A DNA stretch of 64,000 bases from a bacterium (GTDB taxonomy: Bacteria > Gemmatimonadota > Gemmatimonadetes > Gemmatimonadales > Gemmatimonadaceae). A program made the translations under genes and the position numbers. Of this stretch, positions 17,104 through 25,800 are shown in pieces; the first letter of the stretch is position 1; each line of letters opens with the position of its first letter. The stretch is from positions 1 through 64,000 of the forward strand of contig JAKAJN010000002.1 of assembly GCA_021813725.1 (NCBI GenBank), in the 5' to 3' direction. The notes beneath the pieces were generated by a model. That model saw only the letters and a program-made list of their open reading frames with translations. It was not told the DNA's origin and did no database searches.

Positions 17104-18197
17104 GCGGAGCCCCGCGGCAACGCCATCGTCTCGGCGCGCGCCAGCGTGATGCCCTCACGCAGGAACGCGGAGTAGACACGCAGCAGGATCGCCTGGCGAA
17201 CATCCAGCGCCACGTCGTATTCGGGGTGCGTCACGTAGAACGCCGTCTCGTATTCATGCCCGGCGAGGGTGGTCCCCATCAGGTGCGAGCGCTGGAACGT
17301 CACGTACGGCTGGCCTTCGATTGCCTGGCGAAAGACGTCGGGCACACGCGAGAGCTGCACGGCATCGGTGCTCAACGCAATTGTCGTCTGCAGCGCGAAC
17401 CGGCGGCCCGGCATGCGGGCGTAGTTGCGGATGCGACTCTTGAGCAGGTCGGCGTTGGAGAAGACCACCAGCTCGCCGCTCAGGCTGCGCATGCGGGTCG
17501 TCTTCAGCCCGACCCGCTCGATGGTGCCCTGAAAGCCGTCGACCACGATAAAATCGCCGACGACGAATGGCTTGTCGAGCACGATCGACAGGGCGGCGAA
17601 CAGGTCGCCGAGCACGTTTTGTACCGCGAGCGCAATCGCGATGCCACCGACCCCGAGCCCGGTGATGAGCGTCGTGATGTTGACGCCATAGTTCTGCAGG
17701 GCGAGCAGCACCAGGAGGCTCCACAACGCCACGCGCACGCCAAAGCCGAGTGCCGCGATCGTCGTGCGGTCGCTCTGCTGGGGATTGTTGCGCGCCCACT
17801 GCCCGAGCCAGAACGCGACAATCACGTTGGTCCACGCAAAGCCCTGCAGGACCAGCGCCAGGATCTTCACGATCCGCACCGCCTCGTCGGCCGGCGGCGG
17901 GAAGGCGATGAAGGCGTCCACGCCGACCAGCGCGACGAAGACGAACAGCGAGGTGCGGATGCCTCGGACCAGCTCGATGGCAAAGTCGTCGGCCACCGTG
18001 TCGGTCTGCTCGGCCAGCTTGGCGAGGCGATACTCGGTCACACGGCGCATCACCCAGAGCACTGCCATGCCCAGACCCGCCGCCGCTGCTGCCTGCAGCC
18101 AGCGCTGCGGCGTGCCGCCGAGGATGACGTCGCCGGTCATGAGGCGATCTGCCGCCTCGGCCGCGCGTTGCATGGTTGACGTGTCAGCGGTCAGCAT
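17100..18197 (-). CDS. MscS family small-conductance mechanosensitive channel
   Basis: A 365-residue inner-membrane channel that releases solutes on hypo-osmotic shock. Four hydrophobic helices precede the conserved pore helix and beta domain: GLGVGGIAIALAVQNVLGDLFAALSIVLDKPFVVGDFI is the TM3/vestibule region (quoted here as a span around residues 192-230), followed by GTIERVGLKTTRMRSLSGELVVFSNADLL typical of the MscS beta barrel. The ATG at 18197 gives a normal family length. It heads a probable operon mscS, permease, ATPase, GT-D gene with overlaps of 4, 11 and 8 bp. Confidence 0.92.
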   Translation of the reverse strand: MLTADTSTMQRAAEAADRLMTGDVILGGTPQRWLQAAAAAGLGMAVLWVMRRVTEYRLAKLAEQTDTVADDFAIELVRGIRTSLFVFVALVGVDAFIAFPPPADEAVRIVKILALVLQGFAWTNVIVAFWLGQWARNNPQQSDRTTIAALGFGVRVALWSLLVLLALQNYGVNITTLITGLGVGGIAIALAVQNVLGDLFAALSIVLDKPFVVGDFIVVDGFQGTIERVGLKTTRMRSLSGELVVFSNADLLKSRIRNYARMPGRRFALQTTIALSTDAVQLSRVPDVFRQAIEGQPYVTFQRSHLMGTTLAGHEYETAFYVTHPEYDVALDVRQAILLRVYSAFLREGITLARAETMALPRGSA

Positions 18198-18326
18198 CGG
18201 GAGGGGACGGCGCGGGCGCGCGGGCTCGAACGATCGATGAGCGTGCCGCGTTGATCAATGCGGAGGCAGTTGCCCCCGCCTACCGCCTGAAGTTACGCTC
18301 CTGAGGCAGACCCGTCAGCCCATCCG

Positions 18327-18353
18327 CCGGGAACAGTTTCACCAGTTTCCCGG
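18327..18353. promoter_or_regulatory. Inverted repeat upstream of msrP
   Basis: CCGGGAA (18327-18333) pairs with TTCCCGG (18347-18353) around a 13-base loop, ending 31 bp before the msrP start codon. It could be a regulator half-site pair or an mRNA hairpin in the leader. It is not followed by a T run, so it is unlikely to be a terminator. Confidence 0.3.
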
Positions 18354-18384
18354 TACGTCAGCAGACCCCCCAGCCCCCCGTGCC

Positions 18385-19332
18385 ATGCTGATCCGCCTCG
18401 CCGCGCCGAAGGACGTGCGCCCTTCGGACATCACGCCGGAGTCGATGTATCTGTCCCGCCGCGAATGGCTCGCGGCCGCCGGACTCACGGTCGGCGCCAT
18501 CGCTGGCGCCGCGGCGCTGTGGCCGCGCCGAGCGTCGGCGCAGCAGGCGCCGGGGAAGCCGTACGGCCTTCAACCCGACGACCGGCCGACGCCGTGGGAG
18601 GACGTGACCTCCTACAACAACTTCTACGAATTCGGCACCGACAAGTCGGATCCCGCGCAGGAAGCGCGCGACTTCAAGCCGCTGCCGTGGACCGTGCAGG
18701 TGGAGGGACTGGTGAAGAAACCCGGCGCCTATGCGCTCGAGGACTTCCTCAAGCCGTCCAAGCTCGAGGACCGCATCTACCGCCACCGTTGCGTCGAGGC
18801 GTGGTCAATGGTGGTGCCGTGGCGCGGTATCATGCTGGCCGACGTGCTCAAGCGCGCCGAGCCAACCGCGGGGGCCAAATACGTGGCGTTCACCACGCTG
18901 TACGACCCGGCGCGCATGCCCGGACAGCGCTACCCCGTGCTTCGCTGGCCGTACACTGAGGGGCTGCGGCTCGACGAGGCGATGCATCCGCTGACGCTGC
19001 TCGTGACGGGTGTCTACGGTCGCGACTTGCCCAATCAGAACGGCGCGCCGCTCCGGCTCGTCGTCCCGTGGAAGTACGGCTTCAAGGGAATCAAGTCCAT
19101 CGTCCGCATTCGACTCACGGACGCGCAGCCGGCAACAGCCTGGAATGTCTCGGCACCGAATGAATATGGGTTCTACAGCAACGTGAACCCGACCGTGGAC
19201 CATCCGCGTTGGAGTCAGGCCAAGGAGCGTCGCATCGGGGAGTTTCTGCGCCGCCCGACGCTGATGTTCAATGGTTACGCCGATCAGGTTGCCTCGATGT
19301 ATTCTGGGATGGATCTGCGGCGGAACTACTAG
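18385..19332 (+). CDS. msrP: Protein-methionine-sulfoxide reductase, molybdopterin catalytic subunit
   Basis: A 315-residue periplasmic enzyme that repairs oxidised methionines in envelope proteins using electrons from the membrane haem protein MsrQ. The N-terminus carries a twin-arginine signal ([11 protein letters not shown], Arg25-Arg26) that directs export of the folded Mo-cofactor protein. Cys136 in YRHRCVEAW is the molybdenum ligand, followed by MVVPWRG, and [13 protein letters not shown] is typical of the sulfite-oxidase fold. The ATG at 18385 matches the E. coli protein's extended start (PSDITPES compares with SDVTAES). It is followed 15 bp later by msrQ. An inverted repeat lies upstream. 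Confidence 0.95.
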   Translation: MLIRLAAPKDVRPSDITPESMYLSRREWLAAAGLTVGAIAGAAALWPRRASAQQAPGKPYGLQPDDRPTPWEDVTSYNNFYEFGTDKSDPAQEARDFKPLPWTVQVEGLVKKPGAYALEDFLKPSKLEDRIYRHRCVEAWSMVVPWRGIMLADVLKRAEPTAGAKYVAFTTLYDPARMPGQRYPVLRWPYTEGLRLDEAMHPLTLLVTGVYGRDLPNQNGAPLRLVVPWKYGFKGIKSIVRIRLTDAQPATAWNVSAPNEYGFYSNVNPTVDHPRWSQAKERRIGEFLRRPTLMFNGYADQVASMYSGMDLRRNY

Positions 19333-19347
19333 GGGGACGGGGGCGGG

Positions 19348-20037
19348 GTGCGGGGGATTGAGGCGGAGCGAGGCGTGTGGGCACGGGTGAGTCGGGTTTC
19401 CCGTCCCCGGTGGTGGTCGTGGGCGGTCTGGACCGTGGTGCTCGTTCCGGGGCCGCTCGTCGTCGCGGCCCTGATGTCCGACTTCTTGCAGGGGACCCGC
19501 TGGCTCGGGTCGAATCCCGTCAAGGAAGGCGAGCTGATCCTGGGCGAATGGACCATCAGGTACCTCGTCGCCGCACTCGCCATCACGCCACTGCGGCGAA
19601 CGTTCGGGTGGAACTGGCTGCAGCGCGACCGCCGCACCTTCGGGCTGGCCGCGTTCTTCTACGGACTCACGCACTTTCTCTGGTACGCGCTCATCGACAT
19701 TCAGCTCGACGGCGCCGAGCTGGCCAAGGACCTGACGAAACGCACATACATCGTGGTCGGCTTCACCGCCCTGTTGGTGATGCTGCCGTTGGCGCTGACG
19801 TCCACGCGTGCGGCCATTGCGCACTTGAAGCGTCGTTGGGTGACACTGCACCGTGCCGTGTATGCCGTGCCGGCGCTCGGTATCGCCCACTGGTGGATGT
19901 CGGTGAAGGCCGACATCGGCGAGCCGATCGTGTACAGCTTCGTCTTTGCGGTGCTCCTCGGCTGGCGCGTGTGGCATGCGCGGCGCGACACTTCAGGCAA
20001 TGCCACCGCGATCCAACCCCGCGCGTCCACTTCGTGA
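19348..20037 (+). CDS. msrQ: Protein-methionine-sulfoxide reductase haem-binding membrane subunit
   Basis: A 229-residue inner-membrane b-type cytochrome that passes quinol electrons to MsrP. Six hydrophobic helices are visible. Conserved histidines occur in FYGLTHFLWY, RRWVTLHRAVYAV and LGIAHWWMS. The ferric-reductase-like core also shows TPLRRTFGWNWLQRDRRTFGLAAF. The start used is GTG 19348; GTG 19378 in the same frame would remove ten residues without touching the helices. It directly follows msrP and its 3' end overlaps the next gene by 38 bp. Confidence 0.92.
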   Translation: MRGIEAERGVWARVSRVSRPRWWSWAVWTVVLVPGPLVVAALMSDFLQGTRWLGSNPVKEGELILGEWTIRYLVAALAITPLRRTFGWNWLQRDRRTFGLAAFFYGLTHFLWYALIDIQLDGAELAKDLTKRTYIVVGFTALLVMLPLALTSTRAAIAHLKRRWVTLHRAVYAVPALGIAHWWMSVKADIGEPIVYSFVFAVLLGWRVWHARRDTSGNATAIQPRASTS

Positions 20038-21172
20038 CGCCCTGATCATCACCGCGCCAGGGCTCGAGGCACTGGCGTGCGAGGAGCTGCGCGCTCTGGG
20101 CATTGCGGCGGATGAGACGTCTCCGGGCGCGGTATCGGCGGTGCTGAGCGATCGCGACGTGATGCGCGCCAACCTGCACCTGCGCACTGCGAGCCGCGTG
20201 GTGCTACGGCTCGCCGAGTTCAAGGCGCTCACCTTCGCCGATGTCGAGCGTCACGCCAAGCGCGTACCGTGGGAGACGGTCGTGACAACGGGCTGTCGCG
20301 TGCGACTGCGCGTGACGTGCCGCAAGTCGCGGCTGTACCACTCGGGGGCCGTGGCACAGCGCCTGATGGACGCCCTGCAGCGGCGCGTGCCGGGCGCCAA
20401 GCCGGCCGACGCCGTCTCTGCGGACGACGAGGACGGCGCTGGTGAGCAGTTGTTCATCGTGCGGCTCTTTCGCGACCAACTGCTGCTCAGTGCCGACACG
20501 TCGGGGGCGCTGCTTCACCGGCGCGGCTACCGACTGGCGACGGCCAAGGCCCCGTTGCGCGAGACGCTGGCCGCGGCGATGCTGCTCGGCGCCGGCTGGA
20601 ACGGGAGCACGCCGCTGGTCGATCCGATGTGCGGCTCCGGGACCATCCCCATCGAGGGGGCGATGCTCGCACGTCGATTTGCTCCCGGTCGCCAGCGGTC
20701 GTTTGCCTTTGAACAGTGGCCTGGGCACGATGACACGCTTTGGGCAACGGTGCGGGCAGACGCGGCCGCGGCGGAACGGCCCGACGCCGCGGTTCCCATC
20801 CTTGCGTACGATCGTGATGCCGGAGCAATTGCGGCCACGGAGGCCAATGCCGCGCGGGCTGGCGTGGCCGGCGACCTGTCGTGCGCTCGGCAGGCACTGA
20901 GCGCGCTGCACGTCGGTGCGCGCGACGGTCTGCTCGTCGTCAATCCGCCGTACGGTATTCGGGTGGGCGACAAGAAACCGCTGCGCGACCTGTTCGCCCA
21001 GTTGGGGAACATCGCGCGCGCCCGCGCGGCCGGATGGCAGCTCGCAATGCTCAGCGCCGACCGCGATCTCGAGCGGCAGGTGCGCGCCGCGTTCACCGAA
21101 CGGTGGAAGTCCACGAACGGGGGGATTCCCGTGCGACTCGTCACGGCGGAAATTCCTGCTGATGGACAGTAA
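20000..21172 (+). CDS. THUMP-domain SAM-dependent RNA methyltransferase (RlmL N-domain/TrmN-like)
   Basis: A 390-residue RNA base (guanine-N2) methyltransferase. Residues 1-170 form a THUMP-type RNA-binding region (ALIITAPGLEALACEELRAL, then RVRLRVTCRKSRLYHSGAV). The catalytic domain follows with LVDPMCGSGTIPIEGAMLAR (SAM loop) and the N6/N2 methyltransferase motif VVNPPYGIRVG. The length matches single-domain relatives of E. coli RlmL, lacking its C-terminal RlmK half. ATG 20000 gives the family start and a 38-bp overlap with msrQ; an upstream ATG would add non-family residues. Whether the target is 23S rRNA or tRNA cannot be decided. Confidence 0.85.
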   Translation: MPPRSNPARPLRDALIITAPGLEALACEELRALGIAADETSPGAVSAVLSDRDVMRANLHLRTASRVVLRLAEFKALTFADVERHAKRVPWETVVTTGCRVRLRVTCRKSRLYHSGAVAQRLMDALQRRVPGAKPADAVSADDEDGAGEQLFIVRLFRDQLLLSADTSGALLHRRGYRLATAKAPLRETLAAAMLLGAGWNGSTPLVDPMCGSGTIPIEGAMLARRFAPGRQRSFAFEQWPGHDDTLWATVRADAAAAERPDAAVPILAYDRDAGAIAATEANAARAGVAGDLSCARQALSALHVGARDGLLVVNPPYGIRVGDKKPLRDLFAQLGNIARARAAGWQLAMLSADRDLERQVRAAFTERWKSTNGGIPVRLVTAEIPADGQ

Positions 21173-21635
21173 TTCGGGAGTGATCGTCTCCGTCAACGTG
21201 TCGCCGGGCGGCGTGCCGAAGCTGCCGGTTCCCGCGGCGCGCGCGAGCGCCGCGGGTCTTGAGGGCGACGGCCAGCGCGACCGGCGCGTTCACGGCGGAC
21301 CCGATCGTGCGCTTTGCCTCTACTCGCTGGAGCGCCTCGAGGCGCTCCAGCGCGAGGGACATGCCGTCGCACCAGGCACGATGGGCGAGAACCTCACGAT
21401 TCGTGGCCTCGAATGGGATGCGATCGTGCCGGGCACGCACCTGCGCGTGGGCACCGTGGACATCGAGATCACGGCGTTTGCGTCACCCTGCAAGAGCATT
21501 CGTCCGAACTTCGCCGACGCCGACTCCACGCGCGTCTCGCAGGTGGTGCACCCCGGGTGGAGCCGCGTCTACGCACGCGTGTCCGGCGAGGGCGAGCTGC
21601 GCGCGGGTGACGCCGTCATCCTCGTCGGTCGCTAG
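21162..21635 (+). CDS. MOSC domain protein
   Basis: A 157-residue stand-alone MOSC domain (Mo-cofactor sulfurase C-terminal fold, YiiM-like), a group that handles sulfur or hydroxylamine substrates with Mo cofactor. Conserved landmarks are RRVHGGPDRALCLY, GTMGENLTI and the key cysteine Cys110 in ITAFASPCKSIRPNF. The ATG at 21162 overlaps the methyltransferase stop by 11 bp. It therefore ends a coupled run with the Mo enzyme msrP at its head, which suggests but does not prove a shared role in Mo-dependent redox repair. Confidence 0.88.
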   Translation: MDSNSGVIVSVNVSPGGVPKLPVPAARASAAGLEGDGQRDRRVHGGPDRALCLYSLERLEALQREGHAVAPGTMGENLTIRGLEWDAIVPGTHLRVGTVDIEITAFASPCKSIRPNFADADSTRVSQVVHPGWSRVYARVSGEGELRAGDAVILVGR

Positions 21636-21663
21636 CTATCGGCGCGCGCGTCCGACATCGGCG

Positions 21664-22962
21664 CTAGAACTCGACGCCGACGCCGAGGTTCAGGTGATCA
21701 TTGGTCCACGAACGTGTCGTGTACGTCGTGGTCGTGCGTCGCCATTCGAGGCTGAGCACCAGCGGTCCGCCGGGATGCGCAATCGCGTGCAGTTCGCTCG
21801 TGACGTTCTTGAGTCGCCCGGTGGCCGGGAGATCGGCGTCGCGGGGGTCATCAAATCCGCCCCCAGCGCCGACCAGCAGACGCGAAAACGGCTTCAGGTT
21901 CAACTGCCCCCAGCCGCCGCTACCACGCACGACCACGCCCCCCTTGCCGTAGAGCTGTGCCACCTGTCCGCCGCCGAGCACGCGCATGCCGCGGCCGCTG
22001 AAAGCTTCGCCGCGAAATTCGGCGCGTGGACCGATCGGAATCAGTGCGTCGAAGGTCAGCGCGCGGTTCTCGAGCAGGGAATCGCGTACCGGGGCCAGCC
22101 ATCCCTGATGGACGCCGAGGCCGATCTCCGCGGGCGCCTCCATCGCGCCCCAACGGAAACGCAGGCGACCCTCGAGATACGGGCGGCGCGTGCGCTCGGC
22201 GGCGTCGAACTCCGTGTCGAACGATCCCACCGGCTCCCCGGTCATTGGCGCAATCACCGCACCTTGCAGGGCGACACGCACCGGGCCAGGGCGCTCGATT
22301 GTCACACGGACCTGCGGCATCCAGTACCACAGGTTGCCCGCCGCGGTGAAGTCGGGGGTGCCGACGCCGGCCAGGGACACGGGGTTGAGGTTCGACACCA
22401 GCGGTTGCTCCTGCCCGACAAGCAGCTCGGCGTGTGGCCAGGTCAGCACCGCGCGTGCCGTGCGCAGACGGATCAGCGGCATCGTGCGTCCGCCAAAGGT
22501 CGACAGTTGGCCGCCGAAGAAATCCACATCGAGATCGCCGAGGAAGCTCGCGCCAAGGACGCTGGGCGACGTGACGGCGAGGCCGAGCGTCGTTTGCCGA
22601 ATCTCGATGCCGCCGCCGCCGTTGGCGGCGCCGCTGGCACTGTCCGGGCGGACGGTGGTCGGGACGTCGGAATTGTTGGTTCGGCGCGTGTTCGCGAACA
22701 CGCTCAACAGGATGCGGCCATTCAGTTCGAGCGACAGCCCCGACTTGGTCTTCACGGCCGATTCGCCCTGCGCCGCCAACTGCTGGCGCAGCAACTCGAT
22801 TGTCTCCTCGGCGCGCTCCAGGCGCGCACCGAGCGAATCGAGCGCAGTCCGGGTGCTGTCGGGTTTCTGGCCGCCAGCCGTCGTGGCGAATGCCGCGAGC
22901 GCGAGTGCGGTGCCGGCGGTCATGCGCGTCAGCCCGCTTGACCCGGGTGTTTGCACTGTCAT
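21664..22962 (-). CDS. Predicted outer-membrane porin with N-terminal coiled coil
   Basis: A 432-residue exported protein. A signal peptide (TAGTALALAAFATTAGG) precedes a short coiled-coil heptad segment (LDSLGARLERAEETIELLRQQL) and then about sixteen amphipathic strands ending in an aromatic C-terminus (LGVGVEF), the hallmark of trimeric porins. GLSLELNGRILLSVFAN and the AELLVGQEQPLVSNLNP segment resemble DcaP/phosphoselective-type porins, but the substrate is unknown. The start ATG at 22962 keeps a basic n-region (Arg13). It diverges from the cupredoxin gene with only 33 bp between start codons, so their promoters must overlap or lie within coding sequence. Confidence 0.72.
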   Translation of the reverse strand: MTVQTPGSSGLTRMTAGTALALAAFATTAGGQKPDSTRTALDSLGARLERAEETIELLRQQLAAQGESAVKTKSGLSLELNGRILLSVFANTRRTNNSDVPTTVRPDSASGAANGGGGIEIRQTTLGLAVTSPSVLGASFLGDLDVDFFGGQLSTFGGRTMPLIRLRTARAVLTWPHAELLVGQEQPLVSNLNPVSLAGVGTPDFTAAGNLWYWMPQVRVTIERPGPVRVALQGAVIAPMTGEPVGSFDTEFDAAERTRRPYLEGRLRFRWGAMEAPAEIGLGVHQGWLAPVRDSLLENRALTFDALIPIGPRAEFRGEAFSGRGMRVLGGGQVAQLYGKGGVVVRGSGGWGQLNLKPFSRLLVGAGGGFDDPRDADLPATGRLKNVTSELHAIAHPGGPLVLSLEWRRTTTTYTTRSWTNDHLNLGVGVEF

Positions 22963-22995
22963 AACGTGGCCTTGTCCCTTTTCGGTTCCGGAAGC

Positions 22996-23694
22996 ATGAC
23001 CTGCCTCCCACACATCCGGCAATGCCTGCCCGGGCTCTGCCTCGCTGCGGTCAGCCTTCTTCCTCGCACCGTCCTGGCTCAAGGGGCGGTGTCCGGGCGC
23101 GTCGCGGTCACCGAACGGCCGGGCGAGGTCACCACGGACATTGGGAACACCGTGGTGTACCTCATTCCCGCGGACGGCCGGACACTGCGCACATCGCCGA
23201 GCAGGGCACCGATCGCGATGAACGGCAAGGAGTTTCGGCCGCACGTGCGGGTGATGACGCCGGGCAGTGCGGTGGAATACCCCAATCAGGATCCGTTCAG
23301 TCACAACATTTTCTCCACCGCGCCGGGCGCCGCGTTCGATCTGGGCACGTATCCCAACGGCGTGTCGCGCGCCGCGACGTTCAGGAAGACGGGCGCATTT
23401 CCGATCTACTGCAACATCCACTCGAAGATGACGGCCTACGTCGTCGTCGTGCCGACGCCGTACCACACGATGGCCGGCAACGACGGCCGGTGGACGATCG
23501 CCGGGGTGGCGGCCGGCAGCTACGCGCTGCACGTCTGGCACGAACGCGCGCCGGAGCTCGTCACGCCAGTCGCGGTGCCCGCCACCGGAGTGGATGGCCT
23601 CACCTCGACGCTCGACGCGCGCGGCTTCGTGTCGTCCGCGCACAAGAACAAGTTCGGCAAGGAGTACACCAGCACCGGCAAGGACAGGTACTGA
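22996..23694 (+). CDS. Periplasmic cupredoxin (plastocyanin-like) with type 1 copper site
   Basis: A 232-residue secreted copper protein. Residues 1-28 are a signal peptide ending VLAQ. The cupredoxin ligand set is visible: His103 (FSHNIFS), Cys139, His142 and Met145 in YCNIHSKM, which is the His-Cys-His-Met arrangement of type 1 copper. After the copper domain, a carboxypeptidase-regulatory-like beta domain follows (GRWTIAGVAAGSYALHVWHE). The protein is likely a soluble electron carrier or redox/copper sensor. Its stop is one base from the GTG start of the membrane kinase gene, so the two are co-translated. Confidence 0.82.
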   Translation: MTCLPHIRQCLPGLCLAAVSLLPRTVLAQGAVSGRVAVTERPGEVTTDIGNTVVYLIPADGRTLRTSPSRAPIAMNGKEFRPHVRVMTPGSAVEYPNQDPFSHNIFSTAPGAAFDLGTYPNGVSRAATFRKTGAFPIYCNIHSKMTAYVVVVPTPYHTMAGNDGRWTIAGVAAGSYALHVWHERAPELVTPVAVPATGVDGLTSTLDARGFVSSAHKNKFGKEYTSTGKDRY

Positions 23695-23695
23695 G

Positions 23696-25735
23696 GTGAT
23701 CCCGCCGTTCCTCGCGTTGCCGCGCGGCTCGCTGACGTGGAGGATCTTTCTCTCCACGGCGGCGGTGGTCACGATGGTGCTGGCCGCGACCCTGGCCCTC
23801 ACGGCGGTGGAGGCCAATCGCACGGCGGACGCGGCCGTGGACCGTGCGCTGAAGGCGACGCGGGAGCAGGCGCTGCAGTTGCTGCGGTCACGCGTGAGCA
23901 CACTGCAGGGAGGGGCGGAAGTCTTCGTGCAGAACCCCAACTTCCGTTCCCTGGTGCAGAAGCGCGACCTGAGCAGCATGCTCGACCAGTCGCAGGAGGC
24001 GGCGGCGCAGCTCGGCGCCACCTGGGCACAGATTACCGACGCCGCCGGCGTCCGCTTGGCGAAGAGCGATGATCCCGGCGCGCCCGCCGACACCTTGGCC
24101 GGCTCGGTGCTCATTCAGTCGGCGCTGCAGGGCGAGCCCGCCAGCGGGTTCATTGTCATGGGCGACTCCGCGCTCGCCCAGGCCGTTACCGTGCCAATCC
24201 GCGGCGCCGGGGCGATTGCCGGCGTGCTGATGGCGGTCACGCCGATTGACCACGACGTCGCCGGGCTCATTCGGCGCGGCGCGCAGGGCGACGTGGACAT
24301 TGCGTTCTACGTGCAGCAGGAGTCGGGCGAGAACCGCCTCTTCGCCTCGACGCTGCAGGACACGCAGGATCTGGCGGCGCTCATACGCGGACTTCCGGAG
24401 GCGCCGGACGTACCGGCTGCCGACTCCGCGGCACCGGCGAAGGGCGTGATGCGCACCAACCCGATGATTGGTGGCGAACACTATGTCGCAGTCGCCGAAC
24501 CGCTGCGGGCGGCGTCGGGCGCCGCGTACGGCGGGCTGGTGCTGCTCCGCAGCCGCGACGTGGAGTTCGCGGCGTTCAACCGCCTGCGCGGCACCATTCT
24601 TTTTGGCGGGCTGCTGGGTCTCCTTTTGGCTGCCGTTGCGGCGGCGGCGATCGCACGGCAGATCACGCGACCCATCGGCGCGCTCGTGGACGCGACGCGG
24701 CGCGCGGCCGACGGCGACTATGGCGCCGACATCACAGGGTCGGGGGCGGACGAAGTGGGGCGTCTCGCCGATGCCTTCCGTGCGATGCTGCACGACCTCC
24801 GCGAGAAGCAGGCGATGGTGGAGTTCCTCTCGGGCGGCACGCCGTCCGATGCGATGACCGTGCAACTCGCACAGATGCGTTCGTCGATGCAGGTAGCGGT
24901 GCGCGACGGCGGCATCACGCCCGGCACGCGGTTCGCCGACCGCTACGACGTCAAGGAAGTGCTCGGCTTCGGCGGCATGGGGTCGGTCTTCAAGGCCGTG
25001 GACGTGGAGCTCGGCGAGGTCATCGCCATCAAGACCTTGCGCAGCGATTTCGTATCGTCCGACCCCTCGGCGCTCGAGCGCTTCAAGAGCGAGATCCGGC
25101 TGGCGCGCCGCATCTCGCACCGCAACGTGGTGCGCACGCACGATCTCGGCGAGCACAGCGGGGTGTACTACATCACGATGGAGTTCGTCGAGGGCCCGTC
25201 GCTGAAGCAGATCATCCGCGACCGTGGACGCCTCCCCGTCGCCGTGACGCTCACCGTCGGCAAGCAGCTCTGTCGCGCGCTCGAGGTCGCGCACGACCAG
25301 GGCGTGATCCATCGCGACATCAAGCCGGCGAACATCGCCGTCGAGGGCGACGGCGTGCTGAAGGTGATGGACTTCGGCATCGCGCGTCTTGCCACCGGGC
25401 AAAGCGGCGTGACGCAGACCGGGATGCTGGTCGGGACGCCGGCATACATGGCGCCGGAGCAGCTGATGGGACGCGACCTCGACGCGCGCGCCGATCTCTA
25501 CGCGGCCGGGTGTGTGCTCTACGAATGCCTCACCGGCCATCCGCCGCACGAGGCAGAGTCGGCGATCACGCTGATCGCCAAAGTGTTCGAAGAGACACCG
25601 AAACGGCCATCGGAATGGAACGCCGACATCCCTGCCGCACTCGATGACCTGGTGATGCGACTGCTGGCGACCGACCCGGATCTGCGTCCCCGGAGCGCGA
25701 TCGAGCTGCACGACTTGCTGGCGGCCATCGGGTAG
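23696..25735 (+). CDS. Membrane receptor-like Ser/Thr protein kinase with HAMP domain
   Basis: A 679-residue inner-membrane sensor kinase. TM1 is at about residues 16-38. A periplasmic double-Cache-like domain spans 40-295, TM2 about 299-320, and HAMP 321-375 (ITRPIGALVDATRRAADGDY). A cytoplasmic Hanks-type kinase starts at about 415 with the Gly-loop GFGGMGSVFKAV, the ATP Lys in IAIKTL, catalytic HRDIKPAN at 539-546, DFG and APE (YMAPEQL). Bacterial kinases of this class usually sense through PASTA or other extracellular repeats; a chemoreceptor/histidine-kinase-style Cache-TM-HAMP front end is less common. GTG 23696 starts one base after the cupredoxin stop. No response regulator accompanies it. 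Confidence 0.88.
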   Translation: MIPPFLALPRGSLTWRIFLSTAAVVTMVLAATLALTAVEANRTADAAVDRALKATREQALQLLRSRVSTLQGGAEVFVQNPNFRSLVQKRDLSSMLDQSQEAAAQLGATWAQITDAAGVRLAKSDDPGAPADTLAGSVLIQSALQGEPASGFIVMGDSALAQAVTVPIRGAGAIAGVLMAVTPIDHDVAGLIRRGAQGDVDIAFYVQQESGENRLFASTLQDTQDLAALIRGLPEAPDVPAADSAAPAKGVMRTNPMIGGEHYVAVAEPLRAASGAAYGGLVLLRSRDVEFAAFNRLRGTILFGGLLGLLLAAVAAAAIARQITRPIGALVDATRRAADGDYGADITGSGADEVGRLADAFRAMLHDLREKQAMVEFLSGGTPSDAMTVQLAQMRSSMQVAVRDGGITPGTRFADRYDVKEVLGFGGMGSVFKAVDVELGEVIAIKTLRSDFVSSDPSALERFKSEIRLARRISHRNVVRTHDLGEHSGVYYITMEFVEGPSLKQIIRDRGRLPVAVTLTVGKQLCRALEVAHDQGVIHRDIKPANIAVEGDGVLKVMDFGIARLATGQSGVTQTGMLVGTPAYMAPEQLMGRDLDARADLYAAGCVLYECLTGHPPHEAESAITLIAKVFEETPKRPSEWNADIPAALDDLVMRLLATDPDLRPRSAIELHDLLAAIG

Positions 25736-25785
25736 GCGGCGCGCGCCGCGACGCCGCGACGCTCTCGGTTGGCGCCCGATCCGAT

Positions 25786-25791
25786 TAGATT
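25786..25791 (+). promoter_or_regulatory. Putative -10 element for leaderless sucA mRNA
   Basis: TAGATT lies nine bases before the ATG of the 2-oxoglutarate dehydrogenase gene, and no Shine-Dalgarno sequence is present in between (TCACCCTCT). The position puts the likely transcription start at or next to the A of the start codon. A clear -35 is not visible. Confidence 0.4.
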
Positions 25792-25800
25792 TCACCCTCT

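Noticed and set aside
21259-22941. 560-codon plus-strand open frame across the MOSC gene and antisense to the porin gene
   Set aside because: It spans two genes in other frames and is low-complexity Arg/Ala sequence; the porin and MOSC frames have clear motifs.
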